A stretch of DNA of 64,000 nucleotides from Candidatus Caldatribacterium sp. (GTDB lineage: Bacteria > Atribacterota > Atribacteria > Atribacterales > Caldatribacteriaceae), in the NCBI GenBank assembly GCA_025060675.1, contig JANXBI010000012.1, positions 1 through 64,000 of the forward strand, given 5' to 3'. The notes under the pieces were generated by a model, which did no database searches, was not told the DNA's origin, and worked only from the letters and a program-made list of their open reading frames with translations. Both the position numbers and the translations under genes were made by a program. This document shows, one piece after another, positions 51,858-60,995 of the stretch (positions are counted from its first letter, which is position 1; the number at the start of each line of letters is the position of its first letter).

Positions 51858-52406
51858 TCACCCCTTCTCCACGAAGAGGCGCTTCAATTGTTCAAACTCT
51901 TCTTCGCCCGAAAGACCGAAAACCTCAAAAAACTTCTCAGTTACTCGGTAAAGGAGAGGGCGCCCAGGAACGTTGCGCCTCCCACAGACGGTGATGAGGC
52001 CCATGGCAAGAAGGCTCCGAAGAGCCTGGGCCGAATCCACTCCTCGCTTGAGATCAATTTCTGCCTTCGTGATGGGTTGGTAGAGAGACACAATCGCCAG
52101 TGTCTCAAGAGCACCACGAGAAATAGTCCTTCTCGGGGAAAGGCAAAGGTGCTTCTGGAGAATTTCTCCATACTCAGGTTTAACCACCATTTGCCATCCC
52201 TTCCCAGTTCGCCGGATACAGAGCGCCCCGTCACGCTCTTCGTAGACTGCCTGCAGTTCTGAAAGGGCGTTAAGGATCTCATCCCTTTTCCCTCCTGTGG
52301 CCCTCTCCATTTCTTCAAGGCCCACAGGACAAGGAGAAGAAAAAAGAAGTCCTTCAAGGAGATTTCGGAGAAACTTCTGATCGTACTCTGCCAAGGAGAA
52401 CATCAC
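51858..52406 (-). CDS. scpB: Segregation and condensation protein B
   Basis: A 182-residue ScpB, a tandem winged-helix protein that dimerises and binds ScpA in the SMC condensin complex. It shows LRNLLEGLLFSSPCPVGLEE, LSPRRTISRGALETLAIVSLYQP with the family's 'L-S-x-A-A-L-E-T-L-A-I-I-A-Y-x-Q-P' pattern, and GVDSAQALRSLLAMGLI. The overlap with scpA is 53 nt if ATG 52406 is used; ATG 52403 or TTG 52391 are alternatives. SMC itself is not in the window. Confidence 0.94.
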   Translation of the reverse strand: MMFSLAEYDQKFLRNLLEGLLFSSPCPVGLEEMERATGGKRDEILNALSELQAVYEERDGALCIRRTGKGWQMVVKPEYGEILQKHLCLSPRRTISRGALETLAIVSLYQPITKAEIDLKRGVDSAQALRSLLAMGLITVCGRRNVPGRPLLYRVTEKFFEVFGLSGEEEFEQLKRLFVEKG

Positions 52407-52980
52407 CGTTCTCTTCTTGCTTCAGGTAGAGAATATTCCGAAAAACGAGATCAAGGAGCACAAGAAACGTAGCAATGACTGCCTTTCTTCCCACACAATC
52501 TTCAAAAAACTTCCCGAAAGGAACGCAAACACCTTCTGCGCACAGGGCAAGAACCACCCTCTGCCGTTCTTCAAGAAGTCGCTCAAATTCTCCGTCGGGA
52601 AAAACAACGTTCCCATCCTTCTTCCCGCCGAGGTACCGAACGTAAAGTTCTAGAAGATCCTGAAGACTGAGATCCTCAACGCTTAGAGCTATCGAGCTCT
52701 TTATCAGCACCTTTTTACGAGATTGAGGAGCCTTAAGCGTGTTTTCTTCGCGCTCCCGGAGAACTTCAAGCGCTTCTACCAAAGCCTCGAAGAGATCTCT
52801 CTCACCTTCCTCCTCACTCTTTTGAGGAGCCTTACCTCTCGTATTTTCCTCTCCCAAGACTTTTACAAGCTCCTCTTCGAGAAAGAGGAGGAGCTCCTCA
52901 AGAATTCGTGCTTTCTCCACAAACGATGTACACTCCCTAAAGCGTTTTTCCCAATATGCCTTAGCCTCGCGCAACTCCAT
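52354..52980 (-). CDS. scpA: Divergent ScpA-like protein
   Basis: A 208-residue protein in the scpA position. Only the C-terminal third resembles ScpA: RKAVIATFLVLLDLVFRN followed by ILYLKQEENGDVLL fits the winged helix that binds the SMC cap. The N-terminal part is a charged helical segment (ELREAKAYWEKRFRECTS and later EELLLFLEEELVKVLGEE) and lacks the usual FEGPLDLLLxLI and IDIYDIPI motifs. It is shorter than the 230-260 residues of most ScpA. The ATG at 52980 overlaps trpS by 20 nt; an upstream frame extension lies inside trpS. Identification rests on position plus the C-terminal match. Confidence 0.7.
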   Translation of the reverse strand: MELREAKAYWEKRFRECTSFVEKARILEELLLFLEEELVKVLGEENTRGKAPQKSEEEGERDLFEALVEALEVLREREENTLKAPQSRKKVLIKSSIALSVEDLSLQDLLELYVRYLGGKKDGNVVFPDGEFERLLEERQRVVLALCAEGVCVPFGKFFEDCVGRKAVIATFLVLLDLVFRNILYLKQEENGDVLLGRVRSEVSPKSP

Positions 52981-53962
52981 AGTGGATATGCATAACACGC
53001 CGTGTTTCCTCAATCGTCTCCCGAGCAAGAAGACGGGCTTTCCTACTCCCTTCAATAAGTATTTCTTTCACGAAATCAGGTTTCCCTTCATACTGGTCTC
53101 TGTGAGGGGTGATACTTTGCAAGAATGCCATAAGTTGCTCTGCAAGCTCTTTCTTGCAAGCCACGCACCCAAGAAGCCCCTTGCGACAATCCTCTTCGAT
53201 TTCCTCCCTCCGCTTGTTTCCTACAGCTTGATGAAAAGCAAAAACATTACATCGCTCAGGATGCCCAGGATCACTTTTGCGGATCTTCTCCGGATCGGTA
53301 AACATAACCATGACTTTCTCACGAATCTCCTCGGGAGATGACGAGAGGTCAATTTGGTTCCTCAGACTTTTGCTCATCTTTCTTCCATCGATACCCAGAA
53401 TGCGTGGGGATTCCGTAAGCAAAGCCTGAGGCTCTGGAAAAACAGGGCCATATAGAGCGTTAAACCTTCGGGCGATTTCCCGGGTAATCTCGATATGAGG
53501 AACTTGATCTTCTCCCACCGGAACTTTAGTGGCTTTGTAAATCAAAATATCCGCAGCCATAAGCACAGGGTAACCAAGGTGTCCGTACCCTACCACCTCT
53601 TTAAGACCCATATCCTGTAACTGCTGTTTGAGAACTGGATTACGCTCAAGCCACCCTACAGGAGTAATCATAGAGAAGAGGAGATGTAGCTCCGCATGTT
53701 CTGGAACAAGAGACTGAACGATAAGGAGGCATTTCTCCGGATCCACACCCACGCTGAGCCAATCGGTAACCATGTCTATAATGTTTCTTTCAAGACCTAC
53801 AGTGTCCTCAAAAGAGGTCGTAAGGGCGTGCCAATCCGCCACTCCAAAGATGCAGAAATACTCATGCTGCAGCCTTACCCAATTCCTCAAAACTCCAAAA
53901 TAGTGACCAATATGCATCCTCCCTGTTGGGCGCATACCACTAAAAATCCGCTCTTTTTCCAT
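52961..53962 (-). CDS. trpS: Tryptophan-tRNA ligase
   Basis: A 333-residue class I synthetase. The HIGH-type motif is RPTGRMHIGHYFG and the KMSKS motif is DGRKMSKSLRNQ; ADILIYKATKVPVGEDQVPHIE is diagnostic for TrpRS. The length is normal. It overlaps the upstream DHH-CBS-CCA gene by 23 nt and scpA by 20 nt. The trpS-scpA-scpB-rluB string is widely conserved among Firmicutes, Thermotogales and relatives. Confidence 0.97.
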   Translation of the reverse strand: MEKERIFSGMRPTGRMHIGHYFGVLRNWVRLQHEYFCIFGVADWHALTTSFEDTVGLERNIIDMVTDWLSVGVDPEKCLLIVQSLVPEHAELHLLFSMITPVGWLERNPVLKQQLQDMGLKEVVGYGHLGYPVLMAADILIYKATKVPVGEDQVPHIEITREIARRFNALYGPVFPEPQALLTESPRILGIDGRKMSKSLRNQIDLSSSPEEIREKVMVMFTDPEKIRKSDPGHPERCNVFAFHQAVGNKRREEIEEDCRKGLLGCVACKKELAEQLMAFLQSITPHRDQYEGKPDFVKEILIEGSRKARLLARETIEETRRVMHIHYGVARG

Positions 53963-56549
53963 TTCTCATCCTCTCCAGAAAAGAGTGCACAAATTCTCTT
54001 CCTTCTTCAGGGGTGTGGATTTCCCCATCGACCTGGGCAAGAAGGACCTCTCGGAGAATTCTACCATATACTGGGCCTTCTGGAATGCCAAACGCCTTAA
54101 GTGCATGACCACTTAAGACAGGCTTCATATTCCTCCACTCCTCAAGATACCTCTTGATTCTTTCGGCTACGATACTTCCATGGTACTCCGCAAGAAGGAA
54201 CAAAAGAAACTCGAGCGAAAACAGGGAACACAGAGTGTAAATCTCCGAATTTCTCAAAAAACTGCGGCGGAGTTCTTGTACGACATACTCCTTTTGCTCC
54301 AGAAAAGTCGCGATTTTCTGCACACTCCTTTTTGAGAGGGAAAGTCGAGTCCGAAGGTCTCCAAGGCACTCCGGATTCATAGAACCCAGAAGGGGAGAGA
54401 GTTTCAAAAGTAAAGGATCACACGAAGACGTATCATAAACGGAGAGAAACGAAAGAAGTCTATTGTACACTTCTTCAAATTCTACTTTCCAAATACACCC
54501 TGGAAAAAGAGAAGGAAACATGTCAAGTTGGTACATTCGAGAAAGGTACCTGGGAAAGTCCGGAAGAGCAAGAATAAGGCTAAGTTCTTCCTTGAGGCGA
54601 TCAGGCTTGATTTTCAGAAGAAAACCTTCCCGCACCGTTTGCTTGAGAAGGCTTAAGGTAAACGGCTCGATGCTGAAACCGTACTTACCTTCAAAACGGA
54701 CCGCCCGAATTGCCCGAGCAGGATCTTCCACAAAGCTCAAAGGATGAAGAACCCGCAAGACTTTTCGCTCGAGGTCTCGCAAACCACCGAAGAAATCGAA
54801 AAGCCTGCCAAAGCTTTCAGGATGCAGGCTTATGGCCATGGCATTTACCGTGAAATCCCGTCGAAAGAGATCTCGTCGAAGATTGGCGTACTCTACCTGA
54901 GGAGGTGCACCAGGAAATGCGTAGAACTCATGGCGGGCCGACGCTAAATCGATTCTTTTGCCATCTTTCGAAAAGAGAATAGCCGTCCCAAAAGGAGGGT
55001 ATGGTACAACCTTTCCCCCAAGGTACTGCTTGAGAAGATGGGCAAACGCGATAGCATCTCCCTCAACAACAAGGTCGAGATCCTCATTTGGAACGCCGAG
55101 AATGATGTCCCGCACTACACCTCCCACAAGATATACCATGAAGCCAGCACGCTTTGCCACCTCAGCCACAGTTCCAAGGAGATTCATAGTTTCTGGTCCA
55201 AAATGAAGGTAGAGTTTTTCGGTCAGAGAGATACAAGCTAAATCCTGGACAGAAAAATTTTCCCTTCTATGCATAGCCCGAAGAACATCACTCCGCGTGA
55301 TGATGCCAAGAATCCTTCCATTCTTCACCACTGGAATACGCCCTACATCTCTTTCAACCATAAGGTTACGGATTTCTACGAGAGATGCCTCCGGCCCCAC
55401 AGTTACAAGGTCTGTTGACATAAAACTTCGCACTGGAGCCTTTCTGAGCCCATGGTGCATTGCCCTTTCAACATCTCTTCTTGCTATAAGTCCGACGATT
55501 TTCCCCTCCTCATCCACAACCGGAAGACCCGAAAAACCAAAACGCATGAGGGTAGCAAAGGCCTCCTCCATGGTAGTTTCTGGGGTAACGGTTTTTACAG
55601 GATGAGACATGATGTCCATTGCTCGAGTTAGAGAAACAGACTGCCGCAAAAGGGATTGGATTTCCCTTCGTACTTCCTCGGGACTTCGATGACGAATCGT
55701 TGCTGAAGCTGCACTCTGGTGTCCTCCTCCACCGAGATTCCCCAGAATCTCATTGAGGCGAACCTCACTGAGGCGGCTCCGAGCAATAACATGGACCTTG
55801 TTTTCGTTTTCTATAGCAAAGATCCCAAAGAACACCTCAATATCTTCCGATTCCATAAGCCGATGCACAACGAGAGATAGTCCCTCCACATATTCCCTTA
55901 AAGAGAGGACGGAGAAATGAACTGGCACGCCATTGATGTGCTCTACAGTTATTGTCTGGGTGATTTCTCTGAGAACTTGCTCTTGTTTCTCCGTGAGGAG
56001 GATCTTCGTAAAACGGGAAACGTAACCCACCAAAGCGCCTTTGGAGAGAAGGAAAGAAGCAGCACTAAAATCTGCTGCCGTTGTTGTCGGAAACGTAAAA
56101 GATCCCGTGTCTTCATAGATACCAAGAAGCAGAAGCGTTGCTTCAAGAGGGGAAAGAGGAACCCCCATCTCTCGAAGCTTCTCAACAAGAATAGTCGTAC
56201 AGGCACCATAATGCTTGACGAAGGTGTGAGGGGAAATCTCGTCCTTCCCTAAAGGATGATGGTCAAAGATAAAGTATTCCACACGACCAGCTCGAATAAG
56301 GTCTCCAGCCTTGCCCAGCCGTTCAAGATATACGGTATCCACCACATAGATAGTTGTAACCTCATGCCAGTTTACTTCTTTCTCCGAGAGGAAGGGAAAG
56401 AACGTGCCGCAAAGAGAGAGGAAATGCCGAACATTGGGATTCATCGAGCCCCAAACCACTATTCTGGTACCAGGGAAAAGTTTGGTTACGGCGAACATTG
56501 AGGCAAAAGCATCAAAGTCCGTACCTTCATGACTCACAACAATCCTCAT
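53940..56549 (-). CDS. DHH phosphoesterase-CBS-CBS-tRNA nucleotidyltransferase fusion
   Basis: An 869-residue multidomain protein. DHH domain (1-~300): SHEGTDFDAFAS near the start, FDHHP at 95-99 and the DHHA1 motif GGGGHQSA at 273-280. Two CBS domains follow (about 311-365 and 373-430). The C terminus is a class II tRNA nucleotidyltransferase/poly(A) polymerase: GGVVRD 476-481, catalytic D490-x-D492, then RRDFTVNAMAIS and DPARAIRAVRFEGKYGFS. This architecture is known from several deep-branching bacteria. The CCA part probably completes tRNA 3' ends, and the DHH part resembles nanoRNase/cyclic-dinucleotide phosphoesterases. CBS domains would sense adenylates. Confidence 0.93.
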   Translation of the reverse strand: MRIVVSHEGTDFDAFASMFAVTKLFPGTRIVVWGSMNPNVRHFLSLCGTFFPFLSEKEVNWHEVTTIYVVDTVYLERLGKAGDLIRAGRVEYFIFDHHPLGKDEISPHTFVKHYGACTTILVEKLREMGVPLSPLEATLLLLGIYEDTGSFTFPTTTAADFSAASFLLSKGALVGYVSRFTKILLTEKQEQVLREITQTITVEHINGVPVHFSVLSLREYVEGLSLVVHRLMESEDIEVFFGIFAIENENKVHVIARSRLSEVRLNEILGNLGGGGHQSAASATIRHRSPEEVRREIQSLLRQSVSLTRAMDIMSHPVKTVTPETTMEEAFATLMRFGFSGLPVVDEEGKIVGLIARRDVERAMHHGLRKAPVRSFMSTDLVTVGPEASLVEIRNLMVERDVGRIPVVKNGRILGIITRSDVLRAMHRRENFSVQDLACISLTEKLYLHFGPETMNLLGTVAEVAKRAGFMVYLVGGVVRDIILGVPNEDLDLVVEGDAIAFAHLLKQYLGGKVVPYPPFGTAILFSKDGKRIDLASARHEFYAFPGAPPQVEYANLRRDLFRRDFTVNAMAISLHPESFGRLFDFFGGLRDLERKVLRVLHPLSFVEDPARAIRAVRFEGKYGFSIEPFTLSLLKQTVREGFLLKIKPDRLKEELSLILALPDFPRYLSRMYQLDMFPSLFPGCIWKVEFEEVYNRLLSFLSVYDTSSCDPLLLKLSPLLGSMNPECLGDLRTRLSLSKRSVQKIATFLEQKEYVVQELRRSFLRNSEIYTLCSLFSLEFLLFLLAEYHGSIVAERIKRYLEEWRNMKPVLSGHALKAFGIPEGPVYGRILREVLLAQVDGEIHTPEEGREFVHSFLERMRNGKRADF

Positions 56550-57303
56550 AAGGAATCCCTACAACAAGTTCACGCAAAAAGGCGTGAAGTACCGGCCTTT
56601 TCAATTCTGCAAGGGAAAGGACCTCGTCATGAGAGAGTGGAAAAGGGGATAAACCAGTTCCCCAGTTGGTAATGAGAGAAAGTCCAAGGACCTTCAGTCC
56701 AAGACCCATAGCGAACTTCGCTTCTTTCACGGTAGACATTCCTACAGCATGTCCTCCAAGGTATTCCAACATACGGACTTCTGCTGCGGTTTCAAAAGAG
56801 GGACCAAGAACCCCAACATATACTCCTCGGACCGCTTCAAGACCAAAACGCCTGGCACAGGCAAGGGCGATTTCTTGAAGCTCCTCATCGAATCGCACCC
56901 GTGGTAAAGCATCAGGGACAAAAGTCCAATCGATCTGATCCGAGAGAACAAGGATGTTCCCCGGAGGAAGGAAAGGAGAAAGACTTCCCGCTGCGTTCGT
57001 AAGGACAACGACTCGTACTCCAAGAAAGTACCCAAAGGCAAGGGGGAGAAGAATTTCTGAAAGCCCATACCCTTCGTAGAGATGCATCCGCCCCTCGACA
57101 AAGAGAAAAGTCTTCTCTTTCCAACGCACAAAACGAAAGATCCCCTGATGCCCGAGGACCCCTACACGAAGTGCGGGATGAAGGTCCGAGAAGGAAAGTA
57201 CCATCTCAACACCTTCTTCACCATACCCACCCCACCCGGATCCTGCTACGACAGCACACTGAGGTCTCACGGCAATGGTGCGCGCTACTTCTTCAAGACG
57301 CAC
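56527..57303 (-). CDS. Purine-nucleoside phosphorylase
   Basis: A 258-residue class II (trimeric) purine nucleoside phosphorylase that splits purine nucleosides with phosphate. Landmarks are VAGSGWGGYG (phosphate loop), LGHQGIFRF, FVEGRMHLYEGYG, LTNAAGSLSP, GPSFETAAEVRML, GMSTVKEA and ITNWGTG. The frame is open to 57402 inside deoB, but GTG 57303 gives the normal N terminus and lies just past the deoB stop after a GAGAG motif; ATG 57354 is an alternative. It works with phosphopentomutase encoded directly upstream. Confidence 0.9.
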   Translation of the reverse strand: MRLEEVARTIAVRPQCAVVAGSGWGGYGEEGVEMVLSFSDLHPALRVGVLGHQGIFRFVRWKEKTFLFVEGRMHLYEGYGLSEILLPLAFGYFLGVRVVVLTNAAGSLSPFLPPGNILVLSDQIDWTFVPDALPRVRFDEELQEIALACARRFGLEAVRGVYVGVLGPSFETAAEVRMLEYLGGHAVGMSTVKEAKFAMGLGLKVLGLSLITNWGTGLSPFPLSHDEVLSLAELKRPVLHAFLRELVVGIPYEDCCES

Positions 57304-57313
57304 AAGAATACTC

Positions 57314-58480
57314 TCAGGATACAAGAGCCGCAGCAAAGCTTTCCCCAGGACCATACCAGTCAACTCCGAAAAGTTCAGCAAGAGTTGCAGCAATATCAGC
57401 AAAGGTTCTCCGAACGCCTAAACATTTTCCACAAGACAAGCGTGGTGAAAACACAAGGAGAAGAGCGTATTCTCGAGAGTGATCTGTACTTGGGGTTGTT
57501 GGATCACAACCATGATCACTTGTAATAATGAGAACGTCATCCCTACGAAGAAGCGCAAGAAATGTCTCGAGTTCTTTGTCCCAAGTCTCAAGAGCTTGGG
57601 CAAAGCCTTGAACATCATTCCTATGGCCATAAAGGGTATCGAAATCGTTAAAATTCGCCCAAACAAGGGTAACATCACTACGCTCCGTCATCTTCCGGAA
57701 CGCAGAAAAGACGTCACTGTTTCCCTTCGCCATAACGTGTTCCCCAATACCCCTTCCCGCAAAAATATCCCAAATCTTTCCGATACCCACAACTTTTTTC
57801 CCATACTGGGAGAGCACATCAAGGATAGTCTCTCTGGGAGGGGGAAGGGAAAAATCTCGCCGATTTGGAGTCCGCACGAACGATCCCGGCTCTCCTCGGA
57901 AGGGGCGGGCAATGACCCTTGCCACGGCATGCTCCCCTGTCATAATGGACCGTATTCTCTCACACATTGCGTAAAGCTCAGCAGGAGGAACAACCTCCTC
58001 GTGAGCCGCAACCTGGAGAACGCTATCTGCAGAGGTATAGATAATAGGAAACCCTGTACGGAGGTGCTCCACACCAAGTTCCTCTATGATAGCTGTTCCT
58101 GAAGCAGGTTTGTTACCCAGTATGCGTCGTCCAATAGCTCTTTCAATGCGTTCTACCACGTCTTGAGGGAAACCATGCGGATACACAGGAAACGGTTTCT
58201 CGAGAATGATTCCTGCTATCTCCCAATGCCCACTTGTCGTGTCCTTTCCTGGGGATTGCTCAAGCATTTTCCCGTACAAACCTGAGGGGGAGATACACAA
58301 AGGTACGCCCAGAAGATCCCCAAGCATTCCAAGACCAAGCTGCGCAAGGTTCGGGAGAGAAAGGCCACCAACCGACTGTGCAACGTTTCGCAAAGTATGG
58401 CTTCCCTCATCTCCATAAAATTGCGCATCCGGGAGCGCCCCGACACCGACCCCATCAAGAAGAGCGATAAAAACTCTCAT
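57314..58480 (-). CDS. deoB: Phosphopentomutase
   Basis: A 388-residue alkaline-phosphatase-superfamily metalloenzyme interconverting (deoxy)ribose 1- and 5-phosphates. ALLDGVGVGALPDA, GKDTTSGHWEIAG, WANFNDFDTLYGHRNDVQGF and ITSDHGCDPTTPSTDHSRE supply the two-metal site. With the nucleoside phosphorylase it feeds nucleoside sugars into the pentose phosphate pathway. It shares one base with the end of the NUDIX gene and is followed by the nucleoside phosphorylase gene. Confidence 0.97.
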   Translation of the reverse strand: MRVFIALLDGVGVGALPDAQFYGDEGSHTLRNVAQSVGGLSLPNLAQLGLGMLGDLLGVPLCISPSGLYGKMLEQSPGKDTTSGHWEIAGIILEKPFPVYPHGFPQDVVERIERAIGRRILGNKPASGTAIIEELGVEHLRTGFPIIYTSADSVLQVAAHEEVVPPAELYAMCERIRSIMTGEHAVARVIARPFRGEPGSFVRTPNRRDFSLPPPRETILDVLSQYGKKVVGIGKIWDIFAGRGIGEHVMAKGNSDVFSAFRKMTERSDVTLVWANFNDFDTLYGHRNDVQGFAQALETWDKELETFLALLRRDDVLIITSDHGCDPTTPSTDHSREYALLLVFSPRLSCGKCLGVRRTFADIAATLAELFGVDWYGPGESFAAALVS

Positions 58481-59034
58481 CAGGCTTCACCGAGCCAGTG
58501 CTGAAGGCCTATAATTGTCTTAGCGTCCTTAATCATTCCTCTCCCCAAAAGAGAGAGCACTTCATCCCTTGTGGCTTCCAAGTAATAGATAACCTCGTCC
58601 TCGTCCCCCAAATGGATCCGGTTCTCCGCAGGATGAACGTTTCTTGCCCGAAAGAAATGGATCACCTCGCTACTATACCCTGGCGCAAGGCACACCGAGA
58701 AAAGATACGACCAATCCGTCGAGAAAAAACCCGTCTCTTCTTCAAGTTCTCGCTGAGCACAGAGGAGAGGATCTTCACCTTCCTCGAGAGTACCTGCCGG
58801 AATTTCCCAGAGCCATTCTCCGAGGGGGGCGCGAAATTGCCGGATGAGAAGCACTTTATCCTCAGGAGTCGTAGCCACAACAGTTACTGCACCTCGATGA
58901 CGGACGAAAACACGTTCCATTCCTCCTCGGTACACCCTTCGAACAACCTGAAACACCTTAGTACTTAAGAGAACCTCTTCGCTCTCAACCTCAGGACCTT
59001 GAAAGTCTATCTGGCTCCTATATGGAAAGAACAC
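58480..59034 (-). CDS. NUDIX hydrolase, ADP-ribose pyrophosphatase type
   Basis: A 184-residue NUDIX protein. The box G-x5-E-x7-REUxEExGU is complete (GTLEEGEDPLLCAQRELEEE, then TGFF). The flanking VFVRHRGAVTVVATTPEDKV and LAPGYSSEVIHFFRARN match the NudF/ADP-ribose pyrophosphatase subgroup. It would hydrolyse ADP-ribose to AMP and ribose 5-phosphate, linking to the nucleoside salvage genes that follow. The frame extends to 59079 inside the CBS-ACT gene; GTG 59034 after AAAGGAGAG is chosen. Confidence 0.9.
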   Translation of the reverse strand: MFFPYRSQIDFQGPEVESEEVLLSTKVFQVVRRVYRGGMERVFVRHRGAVTVVATTPEDKVLLIRQFRAPLGEWLWEIPAGTLEEGEDPLLCAQRELEEETGFFSTDWSYLFSVCLAPGYSSEVIHFFRARNVHPAENRIHLGDEDEVIYYLEATRDEVLSLLGRGMIKDAKTIIGLQHWLGEA

Positions 59035-59695
59035 GACCACTCTCTCCTTTAGGTGCAACCCACACGTGACATACAGCAATACCTCTCGTCCTTAATTCCT
59101 TCACCACCGCCTCAGGATGAAGGGTATTGATACGAAGCACGACATACCGGTATTCAGGCTTTTCTTCCTCGTAGAAAGTGGCGAGACTCAAAATATTCAA
59201 TCCGTGCTCCTTAATAACGCCAGTAACTTCGTGAAGTACCCCAGGTTTCTGGGGAAGCTCAAGGGTAATTCGCGTTCCCCCCTCTTGAACACCGAGAGTT
59301 TCTACAAAGACTTCAAAAATGTCTGACTCTGTGATAATACCTACAACTTTTCCCTCTTCTACCACTGGTAAACCACCAATCTGATTCCTCTGCATGATAA
59401 GAGCTGCTTCTTCGATAGGGACATCAGGAGATACGGTAATAACGTTACGAGTCATGATCTCTGCAACAGTCATTTTGCTCAGAAGGTAGGTAAGTTCGAA
59501 ACGACTCAAAGTCGTTGCCTTCGAAGGTGAAGCCTCAAGGAGGTCGTTGTACGTGACAATGCCCACGAGTTTCCCTCCATCGACCACCGGAAGTCTTCGT
59601 ACTTGACCCTCTCGCATGATCTTTTGAGCATCGAGAATAGTAGTCGAACTGGGAATAGTGATTACCTTCCTTGTCATCCTATCTCGAACAAGCAC
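59018..59695 (-). CDS. CBS-CBS-ACT regulatory protein
   Basis: A 225-residue protein with a tandem CBS pair (about 1-60 and 72-133) and a C-terminal ACT domain (about 140-215, LELPQKPGVLHEVTGVIKEH). It resembles AcuB-type proteins. CBS pairs bind AMP, ADP, ATP or SAM, and ACT domains often bind amino acids. It has no catalytic or DNA-binding motif, so it probably acts by binding a partner. It begins 3 bp after the gamma subunit of the VOR complex, which suggests it senses adenylate and amino-acid state for that enzyme; this is inference. Confidence 0.88.
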   Translation of the reverse strand: MLVRDRMTRKVITIPSSTTILDAQKIMREGQVRRLPVVDGGKLVGIVTYNDLLEASPSKATTLSRFELTYLLSKMTVAEIMTRNVITVSPDVPIEEAALIMQRNQIGGLPVVEEGKVVGIITESDIFEVFVETLGVQEGGTRITLELPQKPGVLHEVTGVIKEHGLNILSLATFYEEEKPEYRYVVLRINTLHPEAVVKELRTRGIAVCHVWVAPKGESGRVLSI

Positions 59696-59698
59696 ATC

Positions 59699-60250
59699 CT
59701 ATCCCCCCTTAGTGACAAACTCCCACCCGACCTCAAAGGCTTTGAGGTTCAGCACGTACAACTCCTCCCGTCTCCCTCGCAAAGCCTCGGCAAGTGCTTG
59801 TTCTGCGCTTTCTCTGCGCACCACAGGGAAATGCGCCAGAAAAGCTCCAAGAATAATAGTGTTTGTAACCTCTGCTCCGCGAAGATAAACCTTGGCCAAA
59901 TCGTTTGCCGGAACGAAAAGTACCTCGAGATCCTCACGAGGGCAGCTTGCTCGCACAAGAGAAACATTCACTACAAGAAGACCTCTCGGACGAATACAAG
60001 GAGCAAAGCGGTGAAGCGAGGGCTCATTCATCACGATACAGACATCAGGATGTTCCGAGATAGTGGCACCAATCTCTTCCTCTGATATAATCACCGTGCA
60101 GTTAGCTGTCCCTCCTCGCATCTCTGGCCCGTAAGACGGGTACCAACTCACCTCGTACCCTTCAAGCATTCCCGCTAAGGCAAGAGTTCTCCCGAGAAAG
60201 AGAATACCTTGCCCTCCAAAGCCAGCGACGAGAATCTCATGATGCTTCAT
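59699..60250 (-). CDS. vorC: 2-oxoacid:ferredoxin oxidoreductase gamma subunit (VOR type)
   Basis: A 183-residue gamma subunit. VAGFGGQGILFLGRTLALAG is the typical N-terminal motif and SWYPSYGPEMRGGTANCTVI the second, contributing to CoA and subunit binding. As a separate polypeptide it contrasts with the fused gamma-alpha protein at 10179. It overlaps the beta gene by 14 nt. The symbol is given by operon type; the letter assignment of VOR subunits varies between annotations. Confidence 0.92.
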   Translation of the reverse strand: MKHHEILVAGFGGQGILFLGRTLALAGMLEGYEVSWYPSYGPEMRGGTANCTVIISEEEIGATISEHPDVCIVMNEPSLHRFAPCIRPRGLLVVNVSLVRASCPREDLEVLFVPANDLAKVYLRGAEVTNTIILGAFLAHFPVVRRESAEQALAEALRGRREELYVLNLKAFEVGWEFVTKGG

Positions 60251-60995
60251 GGAAACAGTGCTCCTTTACCTTGAGTTCCCCAAGTGGGAAATACGGAATC
60301 ATGTGCTGTTCAAGCCAGTCGACTGCCTCTTTAGGACTCATCCCCCAATTCGTTGGGCAGGGAGAAAGGATTTCCACAAGAGCAAATCCCCTTCGCTCTA
60401 TCTGAGTGAGGAAGGCTTTGCGAATACATTCTTTCGCCTGCCGAATAAGCTGTGGACGGGTAAGTGCTACCCGAGCAATATACGCGCTTCCCTCGGCAAC
60501 GCTTAAACATTCTCCCAGCCGGAAAGGGAAACCATGTATATCCGGTTTCCTTCCAAAAGGCGTGGTCTTCGTCTTTTGTCCTACAAGCGTTGTAGGAGCC
60601 ATCTGTCCACCAGTCATTCCAAAAACAGCGTTGTTGACGAAAAAAGCAGTAATGCATTCTCCACGATTGGCTACATGAACAATCTCTGAAGTTCCAATAG
60701 CCGCGATGTCACCATCACCCTGGTAGGAGAAAACAATGCAATCTGGAAGTGCCCTTTTAATACCTGTGGCGATGGCAGGAGCTCTTCCATGGGCTCCTAC
60801 GACGAAATCCACATCGATAAATTCATAGATGTACACCGAGCAGCCTATAGGCCCTACTCCAATGGTACGATCAGCTATGTTCAACTCATCAATAACTTCG
60901 GCAATAAGCCGCTGTGCAAGCCCGTGGTGGCACCCAGGACAATACGTAAAGGGTTTCTCAAGAAGAGTCCTTGGTCGCTCAAAAACCACTTTCAT
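60237..60995 (-). CDS. vorA: 2-oxoacid:ferredoxin oxidoreductase beta subunit (VOR type)
   Basis: A 252-residue thiamine-diphosphate-binding subunit. YCPGCHHG carries two cluster cysteines and EILSPCPTNWG a further one. SYQGDGDIAAIGTSEIVHVANRGE with VNNAVFGMTGGQ is the ThDP motif. The ATGA overlap with the alpha gene shows translational coupling. It matches the beta subunit of four-subunit branched-chain 2-oxoacid (2-ketoisovalerate) ferredoxin oxidoreductases. Confidence 0.92.
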   Translation of the reverse strand: MKVVFERPRTLLEKPFTYCPGCHHGLAQRLIAEVIDELNIADRTIGVGPIGCSVYIYEFIDVDFVVGAHGRAPAIATGIKRALPDCIVFSYQGDGDIAAIGTSEIVHVANRGECITAFFVNNAVFGMTGGQMAPTTLVGQKTKTTPFGRKPDIHGFPFRLGECLSVAEGSAYIARVALTRPQLIRQAKECIRKAFLTQIERRGFALVEILSPCPTNWGMSPKEAVDWLEQHMIPYFPLGELKVKEHCFHEAS

